Source: Flavobacteriaceae bacterium
GTDB taxonomy: Bacteria > Bacteroidota > Bacteroidia > Flavobacteriales > Flavobacteriaceae
Direction: 5' to 3'
DNA: 41,862 nucleotides
Assembly: GCA_013214625.1 (NCBI GenBank)
Contig: JABSPO010000052.1
Span: 1-41,862, forward strand
Below are positions 34,404 through 41,862 of the stretch, one piece after another. The position numbers and the translations under genes are program-made. Within the stretch, counting starts at the first letter, position 1. Each line of letters starts with the position of its first letter. The notes below the pieces were generated by a model. That model saw only the letters and a program-made list of their open reading frames with translations. It did no database searches and had not been told where the DNA came from.

Positions 34404-36323
34404 ATGATGTTTAAAGCTAAAAACACTTTCTTTATTTTATTTACTCTTGCACTGTTTTTCTCTTCACAGGCACAAAACTATGCTGATAAGAATTATTATT
34501 TAGTTGACAGTTTAAAGCTAGACAACTTAGTCGTTAATGAAAAAGAAATGCTTCAAAGCTCATTAACTGATTTTCATAAAGCTACAACAGAAAAGCAAAA
34601 ATTAGCAGCTGTTAATACAATTATAGAGAATTCATGGGATAAAAATGTATGGCCTAAATACAACCAATGGATGCATCAGTATACAAAAGAGAAATTAGGA
34701 GGAATGATTTCTATTACTGATGGTGTAAACATTACTACACAAAAAAAAACATTACTAAAATACTATTCAAACTCATTAAACAATATTGGTTTTATATATA
34801 ATGAAAAGGGTGATTTAACTCAAGGATTAATATATTACTATAAAAGTTTAACCATAAGAGAAGTCATTAATGATAGTTTAGGTTTGTCAGAAACATATAA
34901 TAATATTGGGACAATATATGCGAGTCAAGAGAATATTGTAAAAGCATTAGAGTTTTTAAAAAAATCATTGAAATTTACAGAATCAATCGATAGTCCTAAT
35001 ATTGCTACTACGATTAGTAACGTAGGTATTTTGTATGGCAAGCAAGGAGATAGAGATAAGGCAATGTTTTATTTTCAAAAAAGTTTAGAAGAAAACCAAA
35101 AAGCGAACGATACTGTTGGTATAGCACGTTCTCTTGGGTTGATAGCTGGTTTTTATAAATCTGGAAATGAGTTAGATAAAAGTTTAGAATACTTATTAAA
35201 AAACTTAAAAGTAGTAGTGAAAAGTGGGTATCGGGATGGTATAATGTTAACACTTACTGATATTGCAGATGTGTATTTGAAAAAAGATAAAACAACTAAA
35301 GCAATGCACTATGGCCAAAGAGCTTTAAAGATGGCAAAAACTGAAGGTGACCCTGAACGATTATCTTTAGTCTCTGAAAAAATGTCTCTTATTTACCAAG
35401 AAAGGGGTAATTGGGAAAAAGCATTTGAAATGGAAGCACTTCATGTTAAAATGAGGGATAGTATCCAGAATAATGAAATTAAAAATAGCTTAATAGAGCA
35501 AGCTGCAAAATATGAGCTCGATAAAAAACAACAAGAAATTACATTGTTGTCTGTTAAAAATGAAGTGCAGGAGTTTCGAATTAATAAAAATAGAAAATCA
35601 ATAATTTTAATTTCATTAGCGTTGTTTTCTGCGTTAATATTAGCTTTTATAGCCTTTAGAGGGTATAAAAAGAAGTTATATATCAACAGACTCTTGGAGC
35701 GTCAAAAGGCAGAAATAAGCAGGAAAAACGAAGCTAAAAAAATCATGCTTCAAGAAATACATCATAGAGTAAAAAATAACTTACAAGTAGTTAATAGCTT
35801 ACTGCGAATGCAATCAAGTAAATCCACCGACAAGGAGGTAATCGGGGCTTTTAAAGAAACTCAAAGTAGAGTGATGTCCATGGCTAAGTTGCATGAAAAG
35901 ATGTATCAGTCGGGTGATTTACAACGATTAAATGCTAAAAATTACCTCACTATGCTAGTTAAAGAAATAGTGCAAAATTATACTGTAGGAAAAGAAATTG
36001 AATTAGACTTGGATATTGAAGAGCTCTTTATTGATTCACAAACAATGATGCCTTTAAGTTTACTAATTAACGAAATAATTACAAACTCATTAAAATATGC
36101 TTTTGAAGGGAGAGAAGAAGGTTTAATTACGGTAAAATTTAATAAGGTAAGTGATACAAATGAACTTATCATTAGTGATGATGGAATTGGTTTTGTTCCA
36201 AATCCAATTGTTAAAGGGCTTGGGTTCCGGTTAATAGCGTCTTTTACAAGGCAGTTAGATGGAAGTATAGAAAAAATTATGGGTAGCGGGACAACCTATA
36301 AACTAGTATTTTCCAATAGTTAA
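34404..36323 (+). CDS. TPR sensor histidine kinase 2 (HisKA_2 type)
   Basis: A 639-residue paralogue of the preceding gene with the same architecture: signal peptide (ending SQAQ), the shared N-terminal segment (NYADKNYYLVDSLKLDNL, NSWDKNVWPKYNQWMH), TPR units such as NNIGFIYNEKGDLTQGLIYYYKSL, a coiled coil, one membrane segment (about 401-420), HisKA_2 with His454 in QEIHHRVKNNLQVVNSLLRMQSS and HATPase (NEIITNSLKYAF, SDDGIGF, GLGFRLI). It starts ATGATG; the first ATG is used. A 6-bp inverted repeat (AGTGTA/TACACT, 34370-34389) lies just upstream. It leads a run of four genes spaced by 3-7 nt, so it is probably the first gene of an operon. Confidence 0.93.
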   Translation: MMFKAKNTFFILFTLALFFSSQAQNYADKNYYLVDSLKLDNLVVNEKEMLQSSLTDFHKATTEKQKLAAVNTIIENSWDKNVWPKYNQWMHQYTKEKLGGMISITDGVNITTQKKTLLKYYSNSLNNIGFIYNEKGDLTQGLIYYYKSLTIREVINDSLGLSETYNNIGTIYASQENIVKALEFLKKSLKFTESIDSPNIATTISNVGILYGKQGDRDKAMFYFQKSLEENQKANDTVGIARSLGLIAGFYKSGNELDKSLEYLLKNLKVVVKSGYRDGIMLTLTDIADVYLKKDKTTKAMHYGQRALKMAKTEGDPERLSLVSEKMSLIYQERGNWEKAFEMEALHVKMRDSIQNNEIKNSLIEQAAKYELDKKQQEITLLSVKNEVQEFRINKNRKSIILISLALFSALILAFIAFRGYKKKLYINRLLERQKAEISRKNEAKKIMLQEIHHRVKNNLQVVNSLLRMQSSKSTDKEVIGAFKETQSRVMSMAKLHEKMYQSGDLQRLNAKNYLTMLVKEIVQNYTVGKEIELDLDIEELFIDSQTMMPLSLLINEIITNSLKYAFEGREEGLITVKFNKVSDTNELIISDDGIGFVPNPIVKGLGFRLIASFTRQLDGSIEKIMGSGTTYKLVFSNS

Positions 36324-36330
36324 AACCAGT

Positions 36331-38250
36331 TTGAAATTGAAAAAAAATCATAGCTCATATTATTTATTACTTCTAGTATATATACTTTCAGTTAATGGAG
36401 TGTTTTCGCAAAATTATGCCAATAAAAGTTATTATTTAATTGACAGTCTAGAAATGGATGGTTTGGTAATAAATGAAAAATATATAATACATTCTTCACT
36501 AACTAAATTTCATAATACGAACAATTTAGAACTCAAATTACAGGCAATTAATACAATTGTAGAAGATTCCTGGAATGATGATGTATGGCATAAATACAAT
36601 CGTTGGATGTATAATTTCACCAAACAGGAATTAAGTGAGGTACTCCCAATAACTATTAGAAAAAATTTAAATTCAAAAGAAAAAATATTTTTAAAATACT
36701 ATTCAAACTCATTAAATAATATTGGAGTTATTCATGATTCAGAAGGCAAGTTGTCTACAGGATTAGCGTATTATTATAAAAGTTTAAACATACGTGAGCG
36801 TATAAAAGATAGCCTTGGTTTGGCGGAATCATATAATAATATAGGTAATTCTTATGCTCTGCAAAATGATATAAAAAAAGCCTTGGAATTTACAGAAAAA
36901 TCTAGAATTGTTTCAAAATTAATTGGGAGTGTTAATAATGGTCTTTTTTTAAGTAACCTAGGACTTTTACACAGTAGACAAGGGGATATGGTGAAAGCAA
37001 TGCTTTATTATAATGAAAGTTTGGAGACATACAGTAAACTAAATAACACTGTAGGTGTTGCTAACTCACTCAGCCTATTAGCGGGTCTTTATGAAAAAGA
37101 AGGTGAATTAGCTGAAAGTTTGATTTATTTGTTAGAAAGCCTAGTAGTTTTAGAAGAGAATGATTATCAATTCGGTATTATAAGATCATTAACAAATATT
37201 TCTCGTGTTTATTTTAAAAAAGGAGCATTAGCTAAAGCCAAATTATATGGAGAAAGAGCAATAGAATTGGCAATAAATAATGGTGATCCTATGCAAATTT
37301 CATACACTTCTCAAGTATTATCGACTATATATCAAAAAGAAAATAATTGGCAGCAAGCATTTGATATGCAAAAGCTTTATTTTAAAATGAAAGATAGTAT
37401 ACAGAATAATGAAATAGGAAAAAGTTTAATAAGGCAGCAATCAAAATATGATTTAGAAAAGAAAGAGCAAGAAATAAAATTATTATCTGCCAAAAATGAA
37501 ATACAAGACTTAAAACTTGCTAGAAATAAATATTCAATAACATTAATATCTATAGCATTATTATTGGCTTTAGTGACCGCATTTGTTTCTTTTAGGGGGT
37601 ATAACAAGAAACAACTTATAAATAAGTTGTTGGAAAAACAGAAAGCTGAAATAAGCGAGAAAAATGAAGCAAAAAAGACTATGCTTCAAGAAATACATCA
37701 TCGTGTAAAAAACAATTTACAAGTGGTTAATAGTTTATTGCGAATGCAATCTAGAAAAATGGAAGATCAAAACATTATTGATATGTTTAAAGAAACTCAA
37801 AGCAGAGTAATGTCTATGGCTAAGTTACATGAAAAAATGTATCAGTCAGGTGATTTAGAAAGGGTTAATTCCAAAGAATATATTACTATGTTAGTTGAAG
37901 ATATAGTTAAGAGTTACTCAGTGGATATTCCTATAGATTTAGATTTAGATATTGAAGTCATTTTTATTGATGCTCTAATCATGATGCCTTTGAGTTTAAT
38001 AATAAACGAAATAATAACGAATTCTTTAAAATATGCTTTTAAGGGACGAGAAAAAGGATTCATTACAGTGAAATTTAATAAGCTAGGAGATGCCCATGAA
38101 CTAATGATAGGTGATGATGGAATAGGGTATGAACCTGATGTAATATCAACCGGATTAGGCTCAAAACTGATACAATCATTTATCAGACAACTTAACGGAA
38201 CAATTGAAAAATTGAACCAGCCTGAAACAGGGTATAAAATTAGTTTTTAA
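36331..38250 (+). CDS. TPR sensor histidine kinase 3 (HisKA_2 type)
   Basis: A 639-residue paralogue, closest to kinase 2. It starts at TTG (36331), seven nt after the previous stop; the signal peptide follows at once (ending VFSQ), so this start is credible. The shared N-terminal segment is NYANKSYYLIDSLEMDGL and DSWNDDVWHKYNRWMY. TPR units follow (NNIGVIHDSEGKLSTGLAYYYKSL), then a coiled coil, a membrane segment (about 405-424), HisKA_2 with His457 in QEIHHRVKNNLQVVNSLLRMQSR, and HATPase (NEIITNSLKYAF, GDDGIGY, GLGSKLI). The kinase part is much more like kinase 2 than the TPR part is, as expected if the sensor parts diverge to sense different things. Confidence 0.93.
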   Translation: MKLKKNHSSYYLLLLVYILSVNGVFSQNYANKSYYLIDSLEMDGLVINEKYIIHSSLTKFHNTNNLELKLQAINTIVEDSWNDDVWHKYNRWMYNFTKQELSEVLPITIRKNLNSKEKIFLKYYSNSLNNIGVIHDSEGKLSTGLAYYYKSLNIRERIKDSLGLAESYNNIGNSYALQNDIKKALEFTEKSRIVSKLIGSVNNGLFLSNLGLLHSRQGDMVKAMLYYNESLETYSKLNNTVGVANSLSLLAGLYEKEGELAESLIYLLESLVVLEENDYQFGIIRSLTNISRVYFKKGALAKAKLYGERAIELAINNGDPMQISYTSQVLSTIYQKENNWQQAFDMQKLYFKMKDSIQNNEIGKSLIRQQSKYDLEKKEQEIKLLSAKNEIQDLKLARNKYSITLISIALLLALVTAFVSFRGYNKKQLINKLLEKQKAEISEKNEAKKTMLQEIHHRVKNNLQVVNSLLRMQSRKMEDQNIIDMFKETQSRVMSMAKLHEKMYQSGDLERVNSKEYITMLVEDIVKSYSVDIPIDLDLDIEVIFIDALIMMPLSLIINEIITNSLKYAFKGREKGFITVKFNKLGDAHELMIGDDGIGYEPDVISTGLGSKLIQSFIRQLNGTIEKLNQPETGYKISF

Positions 38251-38253
38251 AAT

Positions 38254-41200
38254 ATGGAAATTAGTAAAACATATAATAAAATACACTATTTTTTAATAAC
38301 AGTAATGCTGTTGTGTTATATGTTTACCCATGCTCAGTATGATAACATTAATTTCACCAACCTGTCCTCTAAAGATGGGTTGTCTCAAAACACTATTTTT
38401 AAAATATTTCAAGATTCAAGGGGCTTTTTTTGGTTTGGTACTGAAGATGGTTTAAATAAATATGATGGATATAAATTTAAATTGTTTAGCGATAGTTTTA
38501 AGGATGAGATTAATATTATAAATAAAGAAGTTAAGTTTATAGATGAGGATTCTAAAGGAGTTTTTTGGTTCGGATCTAAAAAAGGATTGAATAGGTTTAA
38601 TAGAAAAACAAATGAAATCTCTGCGTATCTGCTCAATTCAAAAACGAACATTTTAAAAGGAGATTATATAGATGTTTTTTTAATAGATAATGAAGATAGA
38701 ATTTGGATAGGTACAAATTCAGGGGTGTTTTTAATGAAAAATGATGAATTAAAAGAAATAACGATAAACACCAAAAGCATTACTAAAATAAGGCAAATAA
38801 TTCAAGACAAAAATGGATTAGTTTGGCTTATTAATAATAAGAAAATTTATCAATATAAAGAAGAAGTGATTCTGAAAATATTTGAAATTAAAAAAGAAAT
38901 AAGCTTTTCACAAAATGCAATAATAGCAGGAGCTAATAATGACTTATGGATGGGAACAAACCTTGGAGTGTATGTTTTTAACACAAAAGAAAAATCGTTA
39001 ACGAACATCGTTTCTAAAGATAATAAAAAGATTAATAATGTTTTCATAAGCGCAATCTCCATAGATAATTATGGTTTTATCTGGACAGGAACAAGGGGGG
39101 AAGGCTTGTTTAAAATAGAATATAAAACAAAGGATGATTATTTAGTAAAGCACTACTCAAAACGATCTATCAAATCACCTCGATTAAGTTCTAACAATAT
39201 TCATGATATTTTTATTGACAAATCAAATGTATTATGGGTTGGGACAGTACTGGGAGGTGTTAATAAAGGAGCATTGGACCTTAATTTCAATCATTTTAAA
39301 ACAGATTTTAAAGAGCTAAACTTTGTAGAGCCAGATCCTATTTTTAGCTTATGTGAAGATGGATATCAAAATTTATGGATAGGTACATATGGTTACGGGT
39401 TATACAAGCTAAATAAAAAAAGTAAAACCTATACTTATTATTCAGGTACAGAAGGCGATAAATCGGGCTTTATAGGAACTCAAGTGTATAATATAAGTGA
39501 GGATTTAAATGGAGATGTTTGGTTTTCTGTAGGAGGTGGAGGTATGCTAAAGTACAATAGAGAATCAGATACTTTTGATGTTTTTGAACATGAAAACCTC
39601 TCCCAGCAAGATTTAGTTAACTCGGTGGTTTTTAAAGAATCAAAAGGGAACTTGTGGATAGGTACTTGGCGAAAAGGAGTTTATTTTTACAATTTAAAGG
39701 ATAAAACCATAAAACATTTTAAAGGCACTCTAACCAAAAGTTCGGAAATGTTAACAGGTTGGGTAAATTATCTCACAGAAGATGTAATTGAACAACGTTT
39801 ATGGGTGGCTTATGAAAACGGATTGAATGTAATTGATTTAAAAACAGATAAAGTATACAAGCTAGACAACTCCGTGGGGGGAAATAACGGATTAAGAAGT
39901 AATTATATTTATAGTGTTCATCAGGACACTGATAGCTCTTTTTGGCTAGGGACAGAAAGTGGATTGGTGGAAATTTTAGAGTATCAGCTAAAAAATTCTG
40001 GTGTATTAGAATTAAAAACAAGGGTTTATACAAAAAAAGATGGTTTTTTGAATGATGTAACTTATGGAATGTTAGAAGATGAAAATAAAAACTTATGGGT
40101 AAGCACTAATAAAGGATTGGCTAAATTTAATAGAGAAACTAAAGAAATAAAAAACTATTTAGATAGTGACGGGTTACAAGGCAACGAATTTAACATGGGC
40201 GCGTTTTATAAGAGTAAATCTGGAGAGTTTATGTTTGGAGGGATAAATGGAGTAACCGCTTTTTACCCAGAAAAAATTCAAGAAAACACTGTGTCTCCAA
40301 AAGTAGTCATAACAGAATTTAGAATGTTAAATAATGTGGTGACCCCTTCCGTTGGAGGAGTAATAGAGAAGGATATTAATGAAGTTGAAACGTTAAATTT
40401 AAGTTTTAAAGATAATGTGTTTTCTTTTGAAATTTCCGCGTTAGAATTTACAAATTCAGAAAACAATCAATATGCATATAAATTAGAAGGTTTTGATAAA
40501 GAATGGAATTATATAGGAACACGCAATCATATTACCTTTACAAATCTTAACCCTGGAACATATATTTTGAAATTAAAAGGGACTAATAATGATGGTGTGT
40601 GGAGCAAAAAAGAAAAAACATTAAAAATTAATATCCCTCCACCTTTTTGGAGGACTATATGGTTTTATGTTTTTTGTGGATTTATGGTGTTAGGTATGGG
40701 TTTAATGATATTTATGTTTCGACTAAATCAAATTAAATTAAAAACAGAAAAGCGCGTATTATATCAGAAAAATGAAGAAAAAAACATCATGCTAAAAGAA
40801 ATTCATCACCGTGTAAAAAACAATTTGCAAGTAGTTAATAGCTTGTTAAGTTTACAATCACGAGAGGTAGATGATGAGCGAATAGTAGGAATGTTTAATG
40901 ATGCTAGAAAAAGAGTGCTCTCAATGGCGATGTTGCATGAACGAATGTATGGCTCAGATGATTTAAAATATATTGATATTCATGAGCATCTTAAATCATT
41001 AATCGAAAACCTTATAAATAGTTATGCAGTAAATAAAAATATTGACTTAGAAATTGATGTAAAAGATATTAAAATGGGAATTAGTACATTAACGCCTTTA
41101 GGACTAATGATTATTGAAATGATTACAAATTCCTTAAAATACGCATTTGAGACTAAAAGTAAAGGGACAATTTACACTTCATTAAAACACCTCGAAGGTA

Positions 41201-41373
41201 AAAAATATGAATTAATAGTTGGAGATAATGGAGTAGGTTTTAATGAGAAACAAGAGTCAAGCGCCTTAGGTACAAAATTAATACACATATTTACAAAGCA
41301 ATTAAACGGTAAAATTGAAAAATTAAAAAAAGAAGGGACATTTTATAAATTAGTTTTTGAAAAAATAGACTAA
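38254..41373 (+). CDS. Two-component propeller (Reg_prop/Y_Y_Y) sensor histidine kinase, HisKA_2 type
   Basis: A 1039-residue kinase whose output half is homologous to the TPR kinases but whose sensor is different. After a signal peptide (ending AQYD) come about 14 Reg_prop repeats (about 33-690; e.g. IFQDSRGFFWFGTEDGLNKY, LCEDGYQNLWIGTYGYGLYKL), enough for two seven-blade propellers. A Y_Y_Y domain (about 735-790, YAYKLEGFDKEW), a membrane segment (about 800-823), HisKA_2 with His852 in KEIHHRVKNNLQVVNSLLSLQ, and HATPase (ITNSLKYAF, GDNGVGF, ALGTKLI) follow. The N box has Ile where the others have the first Asn, and the G2 Gly is Ala. It lacks the HisKA-REC-AraC end usual in hybrid propeller sensors. 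It starts 3 nt after kinase 3. Confidence 0.93.
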   Translation: MEISKTYNKIHYFLITVMLLCYMFTHAQYDNINFTNLSSKDGLSQNTIFKIFQDSRGFFWFGTEDGLNKYDGYKFKLFSDSFKDEINIINKEVKFIDEDSKGVFWFGSKKGLNRFNRKTNEISAYLLNSKTNILKGDYIDVFLIDNEDRIWIGTNSGVFLMKNDELKEITINTKSITKIRQIIQDKNGLVWLINNKKIYQYKEEVILKIFEIKKEISFSQNAIIAGANNDLWMGTNLGVYVFNTKEKSLTNIVSKDNKKINNVFISAISIDNYGFIWTGTRGEGLFKIEYKTKDDYLVKHYSKRSIKSPRLSSNNIHDIFIDKSNVLWVGTVLGGVNKGALDLNFNHFKTDFKELNFVEPDPIFSLCEDGYQNLWIGTYGYGLYKLNKKSKTYTYYSGTEGDKSGFIGTQVYNISEDLNGDVWFSVGGGGMLKYNRESDTFDVFEHENLSQQDLVNSVVFKESKGNLWIGTWRKGVYFYNLKDKTIKHFKGTLTKSSEMLTGWVNYLTEDVIEQRLWVAYENGLNVIDLKTDKVYKLDNSVGGNNGLRSNYIYSVHQDTDSSFWLGTESGLVEILEYQLKNSGVLELKTRVYTKKDGFLNDVTYGMLEDENKNLWVSTNKGLAKFNRETKEIKNYLDSDGLQGNEFNMGAFYKSKSGEFMFGGINGVTAFYPEKIQENTVSPKVVITEFRMLNNVVTPSVGGVIEKDINEVETLNLSFKDNVFSFEISALEFTNSENNQYAYKLEGFDKEWNYIGTRNHITFTNLNPGTYILKLKGTNNDGVWSKKEKTLKINIPPPFWRTIWFYVFCGFMVLGMGLMIFMFRLNQIKLKTEKRVLYQKNEEKNIMLKEIHHRVKNNLQVVNSLLSLQSREVDDERIVGMFNDARKRVLSMAMLHERMYGSDDLKYIDIHEHLKSLIENLINSYAVNKNIDLEIDVKDIKMGISTLTPLGLMIIEMITNSLKYAFETKSKGTIYTSLKHLEGKKYELIVGDNGVGFNEKQESSALGTKLIHIFTKQLNGKIEKLKKEGTFYKLVFEKID

Positions 41374-41378
41374 AATAA

Positions 41379-41862
41379 ATGAAAAAGGAAAACACATATT
41401 ACTTTGATAAATGGTTATTTATAATAGGCCTGTTTTTCTTTACGATTACATCTAGCGGTCAAATTTATGCGGATAAAAACTACTATTTAATAGATAGTTT
41501 AAACCTTAATGAATTATCGGAAGGAGATAAAAAAATAATAGATTCTTCTCTGATATTATATCATAATGCTACTAATGATACACTAAAGATAGATGCAATT
41601 GATTTAATGGTTGAAAACCTTTGGGATGAAAAAACTTGGCCAAGATACAATCAATTAATGTACTCCTTAGCTCTAAATAAACTCAAAACACTCAAGAGTT
41701 CTTCAAGTAAGAATAGACAAGATCCTGTTAGAGTATATTTCTTAAAAGCACAAATAGATGCGTTAAATAATATGGGGCTTGCAAGTTCAGATCAAGGAAA
41801 AATAACTAAAGCATTTGAATACTACAATAAAGGGTTGGAATTAAGCAGAAAAATAAAATATA
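41379..41862 (+). CDS. TPR sensor histidine kinase 4, N-terminal part (cut by window end)
   Basis: Missing from the ORF track because no stop codon is reached. The ATG at 41379 is five nt after the propeller kinase stop. The 161 visible residues start with a signal peptide (WLFIIGLFFFTITSSGQ), then the same N-terminal segment as kinases 1-3 (IYADKNYYLIDSLNLNEL, HNATNDTLKIDAIDLM, ENLWDEKTWPRYNQLMYS) and the first TPR unit (ALNNMGLASSDQGKITKAFEYYNKGLEL). The kinase half must lie beyond the window, so the kinase function is inferred from the homology of this N-terminus to its neighbours. Confidence 0.88.
   Translation, partial: MKKENTYYFDKWLFIIGLFFFTITSSGQIYADKNYYLIDSLNLNELSEGDKKIIDSSLILYHNATNDTLKIDAIDLMVENLWDEKTWPRYNQLMYSLALNKLKTLKSSSSKNRQDPVRVYFLKAQIDALNNMGLASSDQGKITKAFEYYNKGLELSRKIKY

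Overview
The window is low-GC chromosomal DNA from a member of the Bacteroidota, most likely family Flavobacteriaceae. I base this on the AT-rich composition, promoters of the Bacteroidetes form TAnnTTTG (with TTG/TTTG about 19-24 nt upstream), the lack of Shine-Dalgarno sequences, several TTG/GTG starts, and lineage-typical genes: an OmpA with TSP3 repeats, a long PurF-like protein, M56 peptidase with a TonB-like C-terminus, TPR/HisKA_2 kinases and a propeller/Y_Y_Y sensor. I see no prophage, insertion sequence, CRISPR array, tRNA or rRNA. Genus cannot be fixed from this sequence alone.

Layout. 1-4610 (+): purine-related group, with the 3' end of purN, rnhA, a START-domain lipid-binding protein, a PfkB-family kinase and a long PurF-like amidotransferase. 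4611-5075: non-coding, holding two near-identical ~100-nt units that each end in an intrinsic terminator (candidate tandem small RNAs). 5076-5684 (-): superoxide dismutase. 5917-16210 (+): AddA-like helicase/nuclease, kbl, a strongly promoted OmpA-type porin, AddB-like nuclease, an alpha/beta hydrolase and a GNAT acetyltransferase. 16296-18217: MATE exporter (+) and DUF456 protein (-). 18265-21603 (+): a BlaI-type repressor, M56/TonB membrane protease and TPR protein in one tightly coupled unit, preceded by three copies of an AACTAA-N4-TTAGTT operator; the TPR gene is split by an in-frame stop. 21771-23937 (+): stand-alone HisB-N phosphatase, CDF zinc exporter, small lipoprotein. 24180-28799 (-): a decayed Bax-inhibitor-1/YccA gene, a beta-barrel protein, a TRIC/UPF0126 channel, a family 2 glycosyltransferase and a UPF0104 membrane protein. 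28933-32280 (+): an outer-membrane barrel protein, ruvC, a YfiT-like DinB protein and hemW.

32384 to the right edge (+): the most distinctive region. Five consecutive sensor histidine kinases share one HisKA_2/HATPase output module. Four (the last cut by the window end and absent from the ORF track) have a periplasmic TPR sensor with a shared ~100-residue N-terminal segment. The fourth gene in order instead carries a 14-blade Reg_prop/Y_Y_Y sensor. The last four genes are 3-7 nt apart. No response regulator is present in the window.

The intergenic spaces are rich in short palindromic repeats of at least three families. One family supplies the last codons of the MATE gene, abuts the stand-alone HisB domain and touches the end of the decayed yccA gene. 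A second family flanks the 28933-29568 gene in inverted orientation, with one copy nested inside another repeat.
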